Source: Marinibium conchae (lineage in GTDB: Bacteria > Pseudomonadota > Gammaproteobacteria > Enterobacterales > Alteromonadaceae). Taken from it: DNA of 64,000 nt. Shown piece after piece: positions 35,913 to 45,421 of the stretch. The stretch spans positions 124,001 to 188,000 of the forward strand of contig NZ_JADNRN010000002.1 of the NCBI RefSeq assembly GCF_015595035.1, given 5' to 3'. The first letter of the stretch is position 1. Every line of letters starts with the position of its first letter. Below the pieces are notes generated by a model that saw nothing but the letters and a program-made list of their open reading frames with translations, was not told the origin of the DNA and did not search any database. The position numbers and the translations under genes are program-made.

Positions 35913-38342
35913 CTACTTTTTATCAGATTCCAGCACGTATGTATCGAGCCACTCGTATTGTTCCCACATCATGTGTAACAAGGATTCTCTGGCTCGATAA
36001 CCGTGTTGCTCGTGAGGCAGCATGACTAAACGTGCTGTGGCACCTAAGCCTTTTAATGCCGCAAACATGCGTTCAGACTGCATTGGGAAAGTACCTGAGT
36101 TAGGGTCATCTTTGCCGTGTATCATCAACATCGGTTCGTCGATTTTCTCCGCGTGAAAGAAGGGAGACATTGAAGCATATACTGGCTGACCTTCCCAGAA
36201 GCTGCGTTCCTCGCCTTGAAATCCAAAAGGAGTGAGAGTACGGTTATACGCGCCGCTTCGAGCTATACCTGCTTTAAATATATCGCTATGCGCTAATAAG
36301 TTCGCAACCATGAAAGCACCGTAAGAGTGACCTGCAATTGCAATACGGTCTTTATCGGCAACACCGCGCTCAACTAACACATCAACTGCAGCCTGAGCGC
36401 TCGATACCAGCTGCTCTCTAAAAGAGTCGTTAGGTAAGTTATCACCCGAGCCGATAATTGGCATTTTGGGATCGTCAAATACCGCGAAACCTTGCGCTAA
36501 ATGAGGCATCGGCCCCCAATAGCTAACTCGCACAAACTCATAAGGTGATTCGGTTACCTGCGATGCTACGGCAGCATCTTTATACTCAAGTGGATAAGCC
36601 CACATTAACACAGGTAATGGCCCTTTTGACTTATCGTAACCAGGTGGTAAGTACAAAGTCCCAGAGAGGGCTACGCCGTCGGCGCGAGTGTATTCAATCT
36701 TCTCCTTCGTTACTCCAACAAAAGCAGGTGAAGGGTGAGGGAAGTCAGTCATCTGTTTAAGACTGTTCTTTTTAATGTCACGAATAAAGAAGTTGGGTTG
36801 CTCAGTCTGTGATTCACGCACCGTCAGCACTTTATTAGCGTCGTCTGAGAGCGGCATGATAATTCGCTCATAATAAGGTGCTTCTGATGCCCAAAGTCGA
36901 GTTTTGCTTTGCGTGTTGAAGTCATAGGCATCCATAAAAGGGATATTGCCTTTTGGTGAGGCTCCGCGCCCAGTAAGTAGCACTTTACCATCGTCTTCTT
37001 TAATCACATATTGACCAAGACCATTGAGCTCGTAAACAAAGTCGCCAGGGTCGTTGTAGCGGTCGTTATAAGAACGCTCTTGGAATAACACCTTTTCTTC
37101 GCTCAAGTCACTGGGGTTAAATTTCCATGTGCGAAGTTTTCTGTCGCTGAAACGCCAATCGCTTACCATAGCAAAGTCGTCGTCGCCCCATTCAATACCA
37201 GCAAAACGACGCTCTATATCTAATAGTTTTTTGGCAGGCTCACCTGCTCCCACTTCCCAAGTATAAACGGCGTCGTGAAATTCAACGTCATTACTCATGT
37301 TGCCACCGTCTTGTGCTTCCGCCCACATAAGAGTTTGTGGCATATCAGAACGCCAAGAAATACTTCTTCGGCCTTCTAAAGTGGAATCAAAGCCTTTCGG
37401 AATGCTCTCGCCAGAGGGCAAATCGGCGATGGTTTCAACAAGCTTTCCGTCGGTTGTCCACACTTGCGTGAGCAAAGGGAAGCGGCTTGCAGGTACTAAA
37501 TAGCTAAATGGCTTTTTAAGCTGCGATACCAACAAAAAGTTTCTGTTAGGCGAGTAGCTATACCCACGAATAATGCCAGGCTCACCAATTTTGCTAACCT
37601 TGCCGTTAAGATCAATACTGGCAAGCTGCGATGTTGTTAGGAACTCGAACAAGGCTTCGTCATGAGGAGTTTTTAGTAAGTTTGAATAGGTACGAACGGC
37701 CGCTTTTTTGCCATCACTGGTTTGCACTATCGGTAGTGGAGCGGCTGCAGCTTGTTTGGGTGCATCACTGGCCGACGCTACGGTTAAACGAGTAATGAAA
37801 CCGCTAGAGTCACCCTTCCAACGATAGCGAGCGCCGCCAAGAGAAGCGTTGATCGCCTTATCGCTCACTTGCTTGAGTTCTTTGCTAGCGAGCTCATAAT
37901 TCCAAAGTGTTAGTGAATCAGGCTGTTCTAGCAAAAAGGCTAGGTTTTTAGAGTCAGGACTAAAACGAACCGTCATGATCTTACCTTCCGGTAAATTCTC
38001 AATTTTGCTTGTTTTGTTACTATCCATTGAGCGAATTTCTATTGCGGTAAAACCAGTGCTTCTGGCAGGGGCAAAATTAGCGGGGTTTATACGAAGCCCT
38101 GCCAAGGTTTCTTCGGGCTGCGCGAGCTCAACTATCGACTGTGCGCCCGGGCGTTTTAAAAATGCAATGTATTGATTATTTCTAGAAACTGCTGTGCCAG
38201 GCTGACGTGGCGCATCAACAAGGTCTGCCATCATTTTAGGTGGCGCTTTATATTCTTCCGCTTGTGCAGACATGCTTATTCCAGAACAAAGTAAAATGAG
38301 AGAACTAAAACTTAAGGTGAGAAACTTGATTTTTGGTGACAT
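35913..38342 (-). CDS. Exported S9-family peptidase, large propeller form
   Basis: 809 residues from ATG 38342 (AAAGGA upstream; the ATG at 38378 would bury the signal). Signal peptide 1-29 ends in AQA. A long propeller-type N-terminal domain precedes the catalytic domain, with Ser in GHSYGAFMVANLL, Asp in HGKDDPNSGT and His in HEQHGYRARES. This GHSYGAF subgroup is close to glutamyl endopeptidase-like S9 proteins. The third exported S9 enzyme within 10 kb. Confidence 0.9.
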   Translation of the reverse strand: MSPKIKFLTLSFSSLILLCSGISMSAQAEEYKAPPKMMADLVDAPRQPGTAVSRNNQYIAFLKRPGAQSIVELAQPEETLAGLRINPANFAPARSTGFTAIEIRSMDSNKTSKIENLPEGKIMTVRFSPDSKNLAFLLEQPDSLTLWNYELASKELKQVSDKAINASLGGARYRWKGDSSGFITRLTVASASDAPKQAAAAPLPIVQTSDGKKAAVRTYSNLLKTPHDEALFEFLTTSQLASIDLNGKVSKIGEPGIIRGYSYSPNRNFLLVSQLKKPFSYLVPASRFPLLTQVWTTDGKLVETIADLPSGESIPKGFDSTLEGRRSISWRSDMPQTLMWAEAQDGGNMSNDVEFHDAVYTWEVGAGEPAKKLLDIERRFAGIEWGDDDFAMVSDWRFSDRKLRTWKFNPSDLSEEKVLFQERSYNDRYNDPGDFVYELNGLGQYVIKEDDGKVLLTGRGASPKGNIPFMDAYDFNTQSKTRLWASEAPYYERIIMPLSDDANKVLTVRESQTEQPNFFIRDIKKNSLKQMTDFPHPSPAFVGVTKEKIEYTRADGVALSGTLYLPPGYDKSKGPLPVLMWAYPLEYKDAAVASQVTESPYEFVRVSYWGPMPHLAQGFAVFDDPKMPIIGSGDNLPNDSFREQLVSSAQAAVDVLVERGVADKDRIAIAGHSYGAFMVANLLAHSDIFKAGIARSGAYNRTLTPFGFQGEERSFWEGQPVYASMSPFFHAEKIDEPMLMIHGKDDPNSGTFPMQSERMFAALKGLGATARLVMLPHEQHGYRARESLLHMMWEQYEWLDTYVLESDKK

Positions 38343-38476
38343 CAATCGACAATCCTTTCGAGTAGTATGGTTACGCAACAGTAGTAGATTTCAGGCGCTT
38401 TCGCAATGTTTGCAACAACTTGCATCACGCCATGGTTATACTGCACAATGCTCATTCTTAATTTGAGAGGTAAATT

Positions 38477-39307
38477 ATGCTGTCGGCTGAGCAAATAAAG
38501 GCATATAAACAACAGGGATTCTTAGTGCTCCATGAGCATTTTAGCCTTGATGAAATGCAGCAGCTGCGTGCTGAAGCCTTGAACATCGTTGATAACTTCG
38601 ACCCTAACCTTTCGCGTTCAATATTCTCCACCGAGTCTGAATCGAACACCAACCGCGACGATTACTTTTTAAGCTCAGACGACAAAGTGCGTTGTTTCTT
38701 TGAAGAAGATGCTTTTTCCGAAAGCGGAGAGTTAGGGCAAGAAAAAGCCCTAAGCATAAACAAGATTGGACATGCTCTGCATAGGCTTAACCCAGTGTTT
38801 TCCAACTTTAGTCAGGGCAGTGATATTGCCAACATTGCGCGCGATTTAGGTTTGCGTCAACCGGAAATCCGCCAATCGATGTACATCTTCAAACAACCGA
38901 AAATAGGCGGTGTTATTCGCTGGCATCAAGACGCTACGTATTTTTACACTACACCGCAAACCGTTATCACTTATTGGCTGGCGATTGAAGATGCCACCCT
39001 TATCAACGGCTGCTTGCAGGTAGATAAACAAGGTGCGCACTTTCCATTGAAAGAGCAATTTAAGCGTTACGAAAACGATAGTACTGAGCTAGTACAAATC
39101 GAAGATATCGAATGGCCTGAAAATGATAGGGCGCTTCCCTTGGAAGTAAAAGCTGGCACCTTAGTGGTGTTTAACGGCGTATTACCGCACTTCAGTGAGG
39201 CCAATAGATCTAATAAGTCTCGTCATGCTTTTACCTTACACCTAACCTGTAGAAGTGCGGAATATCATACTCATAACTGGATAAGAGCAGAAGGGCTTGC
39301 TATCTAG
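38477..39307 (+). CDS. Phytanoyl-CoA dioxygenase-family (PhyH) enzyme
   Basis: 276 residues with the double-stranded beta-helix of Fe(II)/2-oxoglutarate dioxygenases. Iron ligands are His150 and Asp152 in RWHQDATYFY and the distal His in LPHFSEANRS; Arg in SRHAFTLH is the expected 2-oxoglutarate contact. GAGAGG precedes ATG 38477. It is convergent with the amidohydrolase gene, six bases apart. It hydroxylates a small molecule that cannot be named here. Confidence 0.88.
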   Translation: MLSAEQIKAYKQQGFLVLHEHFSLDEMQQLRAEALNIVDNFDPNLSRSIFSTESESNTNRDDYFLSSDDKVRCFFEEDAFSESGELGQEKALSINKIGHALHRLNPVFSNFSQGSDIANIARDLGLRQPEIRQSMYIFKQPKIGGVIRWHQDATYFYTTPQTVITYWLAIEDATLINGCLQVDKQGAHFPLKEQFKRYENDSTELVQIEDIEWPENDRALPLEVKAGTLVVFNGVLPHFSEANRSNKSRHAFTLHLTCRSAEYHTHNWIRAEGLAI

Positions 39308-39313
39308 CAAGGT

Positions 39314-40297
39314 TCAACTCAGCGCATTAAAACCATATATGCGTTTGGCATTATCGTAGACTAAAGCGTTGTGATCCGATAGGCGATCATCTGGCAAGCT
39401 AGTGAGCAAAGCGAGCATCTGTTGCCAATACTGTTGGTAGTTATGCGTAAATGTGCACAAGGGAAAGTTACTAGCAAGCATCACATTTTCTTCGCCGAAA
39501 GCTTTAAGGCAATGTAAGAGTGAATCCTGTAAGTCGGAAACGGGATAACTTGAATTACTCAACAAGTGCAAATTGGCTTGGCTTTCTTCGGCACTGCTGG
39601 CAGCGCTATCAAAGAGCTGTTGCATTTCAAAACCGGAAAACTTTACTGCCACCTTGGGCAGTTGTGATAGCAGCAGCATATTCGCCTTCCAATTCGTATA
39701 ATCAAGTTGATAAGTGGCATCATTTGTTGCTCCTGCAACTCGAGGAAGCGGAGCGAAGCCGGCGTGATTAATAACAACAGAAAGCGTTGGAATACGACTG
39801 AAGAAAGCGTAAATAAGAACAACCACTTCGGTATTTTTCACATCACATTGTAATTCAAAAATTCCATTTCGCTCTGCAAGAAAGCTAAGATTATTAAACG
39901 CATTTTCGTTCTCTAAAATGTTACGCAATGCACGCACATCGCTTTCAAAAATATATCTAATACCTGCGGCGATTGCGTAGTCTGATTGTAATTTGAGTGC
40001 TACTAAAAACTCATCATGTGCCAGCGTTATATCGATAAAGCCTATTGCTTTCATCGGCTTATGGTTTTGCTCAGCTAGCATTGCGAATTCCAAATGTCCC
40101 TCGGCATTGTTGAAGCCCGCCTCAATATGCACAAAGGCCGCTAGTTGCAAACCGTCACTCAGGTTTAGGTCAGTGCTGCTATAAGTTCGCTGAATACGAA
40201 ATTTCTGCGGCCAGAAAGGGGGATTCTCATTTTTGAGCCAATGATATTCGCCTTGCTGTAAGTCGAATAAGTGAACATGTGGGTCGATGATTTTCAT
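39314..40297 (-). CDS. Amidohydrolase family 2, lactonase-like (fuconolactonase/COG3618 type)
   Basis: 327 residues. The opening DPHVHLFD gives the HxH metal motif; a TIM barrel follows with VVINHAGFAPLP and a C-terminal MLASNFPLC, the features of sugar-lactone hydrolases such as L-fuconolactonase. The start overlaps the SDR stop as ATGA, so it is translated with it. The pair dehydrogenase plus lactonase is the usual first two steps of oxidative sugar breakdown. Confidence 0.85.
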   Translation of the reverse strand: MKIIDPHVHLFDLQQGEYHWLKNENPPFWPQKFRIQRTYSSTDLNLSDGLQLAAFVHIEAGFNNAEGHLEFAMLAEQNHKPMKAIGFIDITLAHDEFLVALKLQSDYAIAAGIRYIFESDVRALRNILENENAFNNLSFLAERNGIFELQCDVKNTEVVVLIYAFFSRIPTLSVVINHAGFAPLPRVAGATNDATYQLDYTNWKANMLLLSQLPKVAVKFSGFEMQQLFDSAASSAEESQANLHLLSNSSYPVSDLQDSLLHCLKAFGEENVMLASNFPLCTFTHNYQQYWQQMLALLTSLPDDRLSDHNALVYDNAKRIYGFNALS

Positions 40298-41028
40298 TTT
40301 GTTGTATATCCGCCGTCGATCACCTGCAAGCTACCGGTAATAAAGGCAGCCTCTTCCGAAGCAATAAAGTAGCAAAGTGACGCCACCTCGTGTGCTTGGC
40401 CGATGCGCCCGATTGGCTGCTCATTGCCTTCTTCCTTATGCACTAGTGCTTTGTCGACACCGCTTTGCGCACAATATTTGTCAATCGCTTGATGATACAA
40501 CGGTGTTTCTATCGTGCCAGGGCAAATGGCATTGGCTCGAATATTATACTTGGCATAATCCAATGCCGTTGTTTTTGCCATCGACGCAAGCGCGTGTTTT
40601 GACAGGTTGTAAGCAAAAGAGTTTGTTTTACCAATAATGGCTTGGTCGGAGGCGATATACACAATACTCCCACTCTGTTGCGCTCGCATTGAAGGCAGTA
40701 CCGCTTGAGTTGCGGAAAATGCGCCTTTTACATTCAAATTAAAAAGGTCTAAAAAAGCCTGCTCACTGGTATCTTCTATATTGGCAGATAGGTGCTTTCC
40801 CGCATTACACACCAACACATCGATGGCGCCAAGGTCAGGGCTCGACAGTATCTGTGCCAGTGCTTGTTGTACTTCTTCATGCTGTGTCATATCGCAGGCA
40901 ATGAATTCTCCATACTCGCCTTGTTGAATATCAAGATTAAATACGCGATGGCCTTCATCTAAGAATTTTTTGGCGATGGCTAAGCCAATGCCAGAACTTG
41001 CACCAGTTATTACTACATTCTTTTTCAC
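40294..41028 (-). CDS. SDR-family dehydrogenase
   Basis: 244 residues from the GTG at 41028, whose first base is the last base of the previous gene's TAG; an in-frame ATG at 41046 is the alternative start. It has cofactor motif TGASSGIG, Asp after beta-2 (FNLDIQQ) pointing to NAD, NAG, and catalytic YNLSK with Ser in IASDQA-like strand. FITGSLQVIDGGYTT closes it. It probably oxidises a sugar to the lactone opened by the next gene. Confidence 0.88.
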   Translation of the reverse strand: MKKNVVITGASSGIGLAIAKKFLDEGHRVFNLDIQQGEYGEFIACDMTQHEEVQQALAQILSSPDLGAIDVLVCNAGKHLSANIEDTSEQAFLDLFNLNVKGAFSATQAVLPSMRAQQSGSIVYIASDQAIIGKTNSFAYNLSKHALASMAKTTALDYAKYNIRANAICPGTIETPLYHQAIDKYCAQSGVDKALVHKEEGNEQPIGRIGQAHEVASLCYFIASEEAAFITGSLQVIDGGYTTK

Positions 41029-41717
41029 TAGTCTTCGTATCCCCATGGTGCTGCTGGCGGTGTAATCGGCTGCGTGAGGTCGAAATCAACACGAAACTCT
41101 CGGCCTTCTCTTACCAAACGATAGGTAAACACATCTTCATAGATGTACATTTGCCAAATATTTGTTAAAGACTGAGCCAAACCTTCTTGAGCGAACATTT
41201 GTTTTGAATATTCATCTACAGGAAAAGACTGAATTTGGTCATAGCCAGCATCAAGAGTATGACCACCATACATAGTAACGGCATCATGGCTGCCATCGGC
41301 ATGACGATGATCGTGCTTGAGATTCATACCGCTTCCCGTTTTGGTGAGGATCCACGTTCTCGACGCATTATTGCCTACATGAAAGGGAATTTGTAGCTGG
41401 GCATCGTTGCAACGACGAACATGCATAACAAGGCGCGCGTCGAAGGCCGGACTAGGTTGGTTATCAATCACAACTTTGCCTTCATAGGCCTTGCCACAAT
41501 GCGCTCTGATACTAGCAAAAAAAGCATCTTGGGTAGGAATCGACACCAATGGTGCGGCACTTATTTGGCGGCTATTCATTGCAAGCTTTTTATCAGCATT
41601 TCCTGAATTGCTAGTAGTGCCAGAGTTGGCATAAGCACACGACCAAGCCAAGCTAGCAAGGCTTAGCAATGAGATGAGCATGATGCTGTGTGAAGCTTTC
41701 TTGCTAGTAAAAGTCAT
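41028..41717 (-). CDS. Secreted hypothetical protein
   Basis: 229 residues from ATG 41717 (the open frame to 41822 adds a non-conserved leader). The signal peptide is SIMLISLLSLASLAWSCAYA. The mature domain is about 200 residues, rich in His and aromatic residues (NLKHDHRHADGSHDAVTMY) and has Cys pairs near HCGKAYEG and RRCNDAQ. I do not recognise the family. It starts the three-gene minus-strand operon with the SDR and the lactonase, and would act in the periplasm on the same substrate. Confidence 0.65.
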   Translation of the reverse strand: MTFTSKKASHSIMLISLLSLASLAWSCAYANSGTTSNSGNADKKLAMNSRQISAAPLVSIPTQDAFFASIRAHCGKAYEGKVVIDNQPSPAFDARLVMHVRRCNDAQLQIPFHVGNNASRTWILTKTGSGMNLKHDHRHADGSHDAVTMYGGHTLDAGYDQIQSFPVDEYSKQMFAQEGLAQSLTNIWQMYIYEDVFTYRLVREGREFRVDFDLTQPITPPAAPWGYED

Positions 41718-41991
41718 TGTGTTATCCGTTTGCTGTGTTTTATTTATGCTATCACCTTTTTTAAGAATTGGGCGTATTAAAAGTATAAAACGAGCAGCAA
41801 AGGAAGCATTGTTTTTAAACACACAAGTTTAAGTGTGGTTATGCCCGCACATTATTATTGGCACATCATTAATCGCACTAGATAGCATCTTGGTTTATGC
41901 TACTTGCAGTGTGAGCAGTCTCATTACATGCTGACCAGTTAGTCCGATTTATATTTTCGTAAAAGGCGAATATCTAGGAAACGCAATAGTT

Positions 41992-43080
41992 ATGTTCAAA
42001 ACCAATCAAATTATTAGCCCCATAGCACCACCAAAGGTAAAAATCACGAGTAGGATATGCCATTCCCTATTGGCTTGTATGATCGTTTTAGTAAGTCTTG
42101 GCAATGCAACACATGCCAATACAAGCGCTAACGAGAGCGAAAAGGCCCAGGCGCTAACGAAGGACGATATTAAAGGCTTACTTGTTGTTGTGAACAAAAG
42201 CGATAACTCGGTAAGTGTGATTGATACGCAGCAACAGAAAATCGTGAATACCCTACCAACAGGAAAAGGCCCTCACGAATTAGTTGCCAGTTCGGATGGT
42301 AAAATCGCGGTTAGTACCGATTTTGTCGGAGGAGACAGTTTAACTGTTTTTAATATTACAGAACAAAAAGTTGAGCGAAGCATATCACTGGAAAAGTACC
42401 CCGGCCCGCATGGTATTCAGTTTCTGAAAGAGGATAAGAGCGTCGCATTCACCTCAGGTAAAAGCGCAAAGCTCGTTGTTGCGAACATCATCAGCGGTGA
42501 AATAGAAGCAGCTATACCCACTCAACAACAAACATCTCATATGGCGGCAATTGATCACGGTAAGGGCTTAGCGTATGTGAGCAATATACGCTCAAACAGT
42601 ATTTCAAAGACTTCCTTGGAAAATAAGCGAGTATTGAAGCAGATCAAGGTTGAAGAAATGCCTGAAGCTATCCGCCTTCTGAAGGATGGAAGTGAACTAT
42701 GGTATGGCGCTAACAAAGAAGGCTTAGTGGTGGTGATTGACCCTGAAACAGAGGCTAAGCTAGCGGTCTTTGACGGATTTAGCTTCCCGTACAGAGTATT
42801 ATTCTCCCATTCAGAAAAAGTCGCTTTAGTTCCGGATTTTCGACATCACGACTTACGCTTCTTTGATGTTGCGAACAAGACAGAGATTGGGCGCTTAGCG
42901 CTAGAAAAAGATGCGGGGCCGCAAGGAATTACGCTTCATCCGAGTTTAGATATCGCATTTTTGTCGTTAAATCTGAAAAACAAAATAGTTGCCATTGATA
43001 TTCATTCTCAGCGAATTATTGCAGAATATCCAACGGGCAATAACCCCGATGGCATCGTATTTATTAACGCCAACAATTAA
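41992..43080 (+). CDS. YVTN-type beta-propeller protein, exported
   Basis: 362 residues. An N-terminal signal or anchor spans about 22-43. Then come six or seven propeller blades of the 40-residue YVTN type (SVSVIDTQQQKIVNTLPTGKGPHEL is the opening blade). These bind or sense ligands and often accompany surface oxidoreductases. GGAAA precedes ATG 41992. It is followed 11 bases later by the deacylase gene on the same strand. Confidence 0.8.
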   Translation: MFKTNQIISPIAPPKVKITSRICHSLLACMIVLVSLGNATHANTSANESEKAQALTKDDIKGLLVVVNKSDNSVSVIDTQQQKIVNTLPTGKGPHELVASSDGKIAVSTDFVGGDSLTVFNITEQKVERSISLEKYPGPHGIQFLKEDKSVAFTSGKSAKLVVANIISGEIEAAIPTQQQTSHMAAIDHGKGLAYVSNIRSNSISKTSLENKRVLKQIKVEEMPEAIRLLKDGSELWYGANKEGLVVVIDPETEAKLAVFDGFSFPYRVLFSHSEKVALVPDFRHHDLRFFDVANKTEIGRLALEKDAGPQGITLHPSLDIAFLSLNLKNKIVAIDIHSQRIIAEYPTGNNPDGIVFINANN

Positions 43081-43091
43081 CAGGTAATGCA

Positions 43092-44258
43092 GTGAACTCA
43101 AAACGCCTAGAAAAGACTTACATCGCGGTTGCGCAGAATGCGTCGGGACGGAACTTAAATGTCCCTATTTATCGTATTTCGGATGGCTTACCTGGGCCCA
43201 AAGTGTACATACAAAGCTCTATTCACGGCGCAGAGGTTCAAGGTAACGTGGTTATCTACCATCTATTGAATGCACTCAAACATACCCACATTGCGGGCGA
43301 GATAGTGTTGGTACCAAACTGTAATCCAGTTGGCACAAATATCAAAGCAGGGGAATATACCTTAGGACGTTTCGATCCCGTAAATGGCACTAATTGGAAT
43401 CGTGGTTATTTTTACGACGAGGCAAAAGTTGATGCATTTGCAGCCGATTTACCCGATGAAAAGATCACTAGGGCGTTAGCGGCTGCTAATAAGATTGAGT
43501 TGACTTCTTTAAAAGATGAGATAAAAACGCAGTTTCGTCAACAGTGGAAAAAGGCGATAGAAAACAAGCTTGATGAACCCTGGGGTTTAGGCTTAGCACA
43601 GCAACTGAATCTCACTCTGCAAAAACTGGCGTTCGATGCTGATTTAGTACTCGACTTGCACAACGGGCCAGTATCCACCCGACATATCTATATTCCCGAG
43701 TATGCTAAAACAACTGCTACTGAGTTCTCTATCCCACATTGTATTTTTATTCCGAAAGTATTCGCCGGTGCTCTAGATGAGGCCTGTTTTTGTCCTTGGT
43801 GGACATTGCAAGATGCATTGAAGCGGCGTTACCAGCATCATTTTGATTTTGGTGTTCAAGCATTTACCTTGGAAATGGGAAGCCAAGAGGTTATCGACTT
43901 TAATGAAGGTGCAAAAGATGCAGAGGGCATTTTGGGCTTTTTAGCCAAGCGGGGCGTGTTACTCAATAGCCAATATAAACCAGCAAAAATGAAACGAGTA
44001 GGCGTGAATTTAACAGATTATAAAACGCTATTTACTGACTTTGGCGGTATGGTGGAATACTGTAAAAAACCAGGTGACTTGGTGAAAAAGGGTGAGGTAC
44101 TAGCCAAGGTCTTAAATATTGACGATTTAGACAACGATAACGCAATACACCATATAAACGCGCCCTGTGACCTGATCCCGATGCTGCATTTCCCATCAGC
44201 ATCAGTCCTCAGTGGTACGCAGTTATATAAGTGTTTCACTAATTATTTTGAGTTGTGA
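43092..44258 (+). CDS. Succinylglutamate desuccinylase/aspartoacylase-family deacylase (M14-like)
   Basis: 388 residues from GTG 43092. The zinc site is HGAEVQGN (the HxxE pair) with a later His in LDLHNGP. A C-terminal beta domain with a swivelling GEVLAKV-type turn ends it. Family members remove acyl groups from amino acids such as N-succinylglutamate or N-acetyl-diaminobutyrate. Typical AstE is about 330 aa, so this is a longer subgroup whose substrate is unknown. Confidence 0.85.
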   Translation: MNSKRLEKTYIAVAQNASGRNLNVPIYRISDGLPGPKVYIQSSIHGAEVQGNVVIYHLLNALKHTHIAGEIVLVPNCNPVGTNIKAGEYTLGRFDPVNGTNWNRGYFYDEAKVDAFAADLPDEKITRALAAANKIELTSLKDEIKTQFRQQWKKAIENKLDEPWGLGLAQQLNLTLQKLAFDADLVLDLHNGPVSTRHIYIPEYAKTTATEFSIPHCIFIPKVFAGALDEACFCPWWTLQDALKRRYQHHFDFGVQAFTLEMGSQEVIDFNEGAKDAEGILGFLAKRGVLLNSQYKPAKMKRVGVNLTDYKTLFTDFGGMVEYCKKPGDLVKKGEVLAKVLNIDDLDNDNAIHHINAPCDLIPMLHFPSASVLSGTQLYKCFTNYFEL

Positions 44259-44431
44259 TTAATTGAATAGACTTATCGAATTCGAAGTCTAAACAGCCCT
44301 CTAAATTCCCCAGTCTCTAATCGACAGTTTATTTTATCAAAAAGTATATATCTTCGAATTTTTGAGACAAAGAACGCATACGAAGCGGGAGGATGAAACA
44401 CCTTGCAGATTTGATTCGCAAGTACAAATTG

Positions 44432-45421
44432 CTATTGTGTTAGCATTTGAGGTAACAACACTGCTCCAAGTTGTTCTTTTAATGGCGCACTTAATTCGTC
44501 GAACCTAATAAATATCCAATCAACCAAGTCTTCACCAGCCATAATGTTGATCCCATTTTCAAATGCAAAGTTTCTAGTTGTATCATCAACTCTGCCGGTA
44601 GTAATTACCCATTTGTCATGGTGCTCGTCTTCATCTATATCGATCAGTTGTCGTACTGCCCAGTCACTAGTATTTCCCTTATGATGTTTTACTTGCACAA
44701 AAACACGATTCGACGAGACTGGGTCGTTACGAGTCGCGGTTATGTCTACGTCTGAAATGCCAGCAGACTGATTTTTGGCTTCAATGTGCGCAGTATATCC
44801 TTCTAATTGAAGCAATTCCTTTACGAGTAATTCCAACCCATAACCCCCGCTCTCTAGTGTTGTTTGTCCGTTGACCAAACTTGAAAGAAGTGATTGCTTA
44901 AATGATTCAATTAGAGACTCTTTCTTTTGCTGAAAAATACTATCAAAACAAACAGTCTTGCTTTCTTCTAACTGTTTGACGTAAACAATGATTTCATCGT
45001 AAAAGTCATTGAGTGAAGCTATAGACATCCTAAGTTTTAGGCGACTCTCGAGTCCCTGTGAGAGTTTTGAACGCGGGATCTTTATAGCGGAACCATCCTT
45101 ATCTTTATAGTATTTTACATGTACTCTATTTTCTCCATTTTTAATCCCTAGTACGTAACTCTTTTTTCCTTCGACCTTCCCAATTATGATTGCTTTGTAA
45201 ACAGGGATGATCACAAGATCGTTTTTTTTCAGCTCAAAAAAACGCTTAATTTGGTTTTTTTGGCGTTTGAGTGAAATTCCATTTGCTGTTAGGTGAGCGC
45301 ATATATCACTAGCTGAATTGAAGTCAGAAAAATTCACTGTCCCCCATCCATAACCTGCTATATCATCAGCTATTAGGCTAGCGGGACTTCTTACAAGAGT
45401 AATGTTTCGATTATTTGACAT
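44432..45421 (-). CDS. Mrr-type restriction endonuclease-like protein
   Basis: 329 residues from ATG 45421. The N-terminal 150 residues form an unassigned domain (possibly a DNA- or modification-recognition module). The C-terminal third is an Mrr-like PD-(D/E)XK fold: GYGLELLVKELLQLEGY helix, ISDVDITAT with catalytic Asp, FVQVKHHKG with the Gln-x-Lys, then KWVITTGRV. Mrr nucleases cut modified or foreign DNA. Its start overlaps the stop of the membrane gene upstream, so it is coupled to two membrane proteins; the operon is described in the findings. Confidence 0.85.
   Translation of the reverse strand: MSNNRNITLVRSPASLIADDIAGYGWGTVNFSDFNSASDICAHLTANGISLKRQKNQIKRFFELKKNDLVIIPVYKAIIIGKVEGKKSYVLGIKNGENRVHVKYYKDKDGSAIKIPRSKLSQGLESRLKLRMSIASLNDFYDEIIVYVKQLEESKTVCFDSIFQQKKESLIESFKQSLLSSLVNGQTTLESGGYGLELLVKELLQLEGYTAHIEAKNQSAGISDVDITATRNDPVSSNRVFVQVKHHKGNTSDWAVRQLIDIDEDEHHDKWVITTGRVDDTTRNFAFENGINIMAGEDLVDWIFIRFDELSAPLKEQLGAVLLPQMLTQ

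Noticed and set aside
36545-36760. 71-aa open frame on the plus strand within the S9 gene
   Set aside because: No ribosome site; overlaps a well-supported peptidase domain on the other strand.
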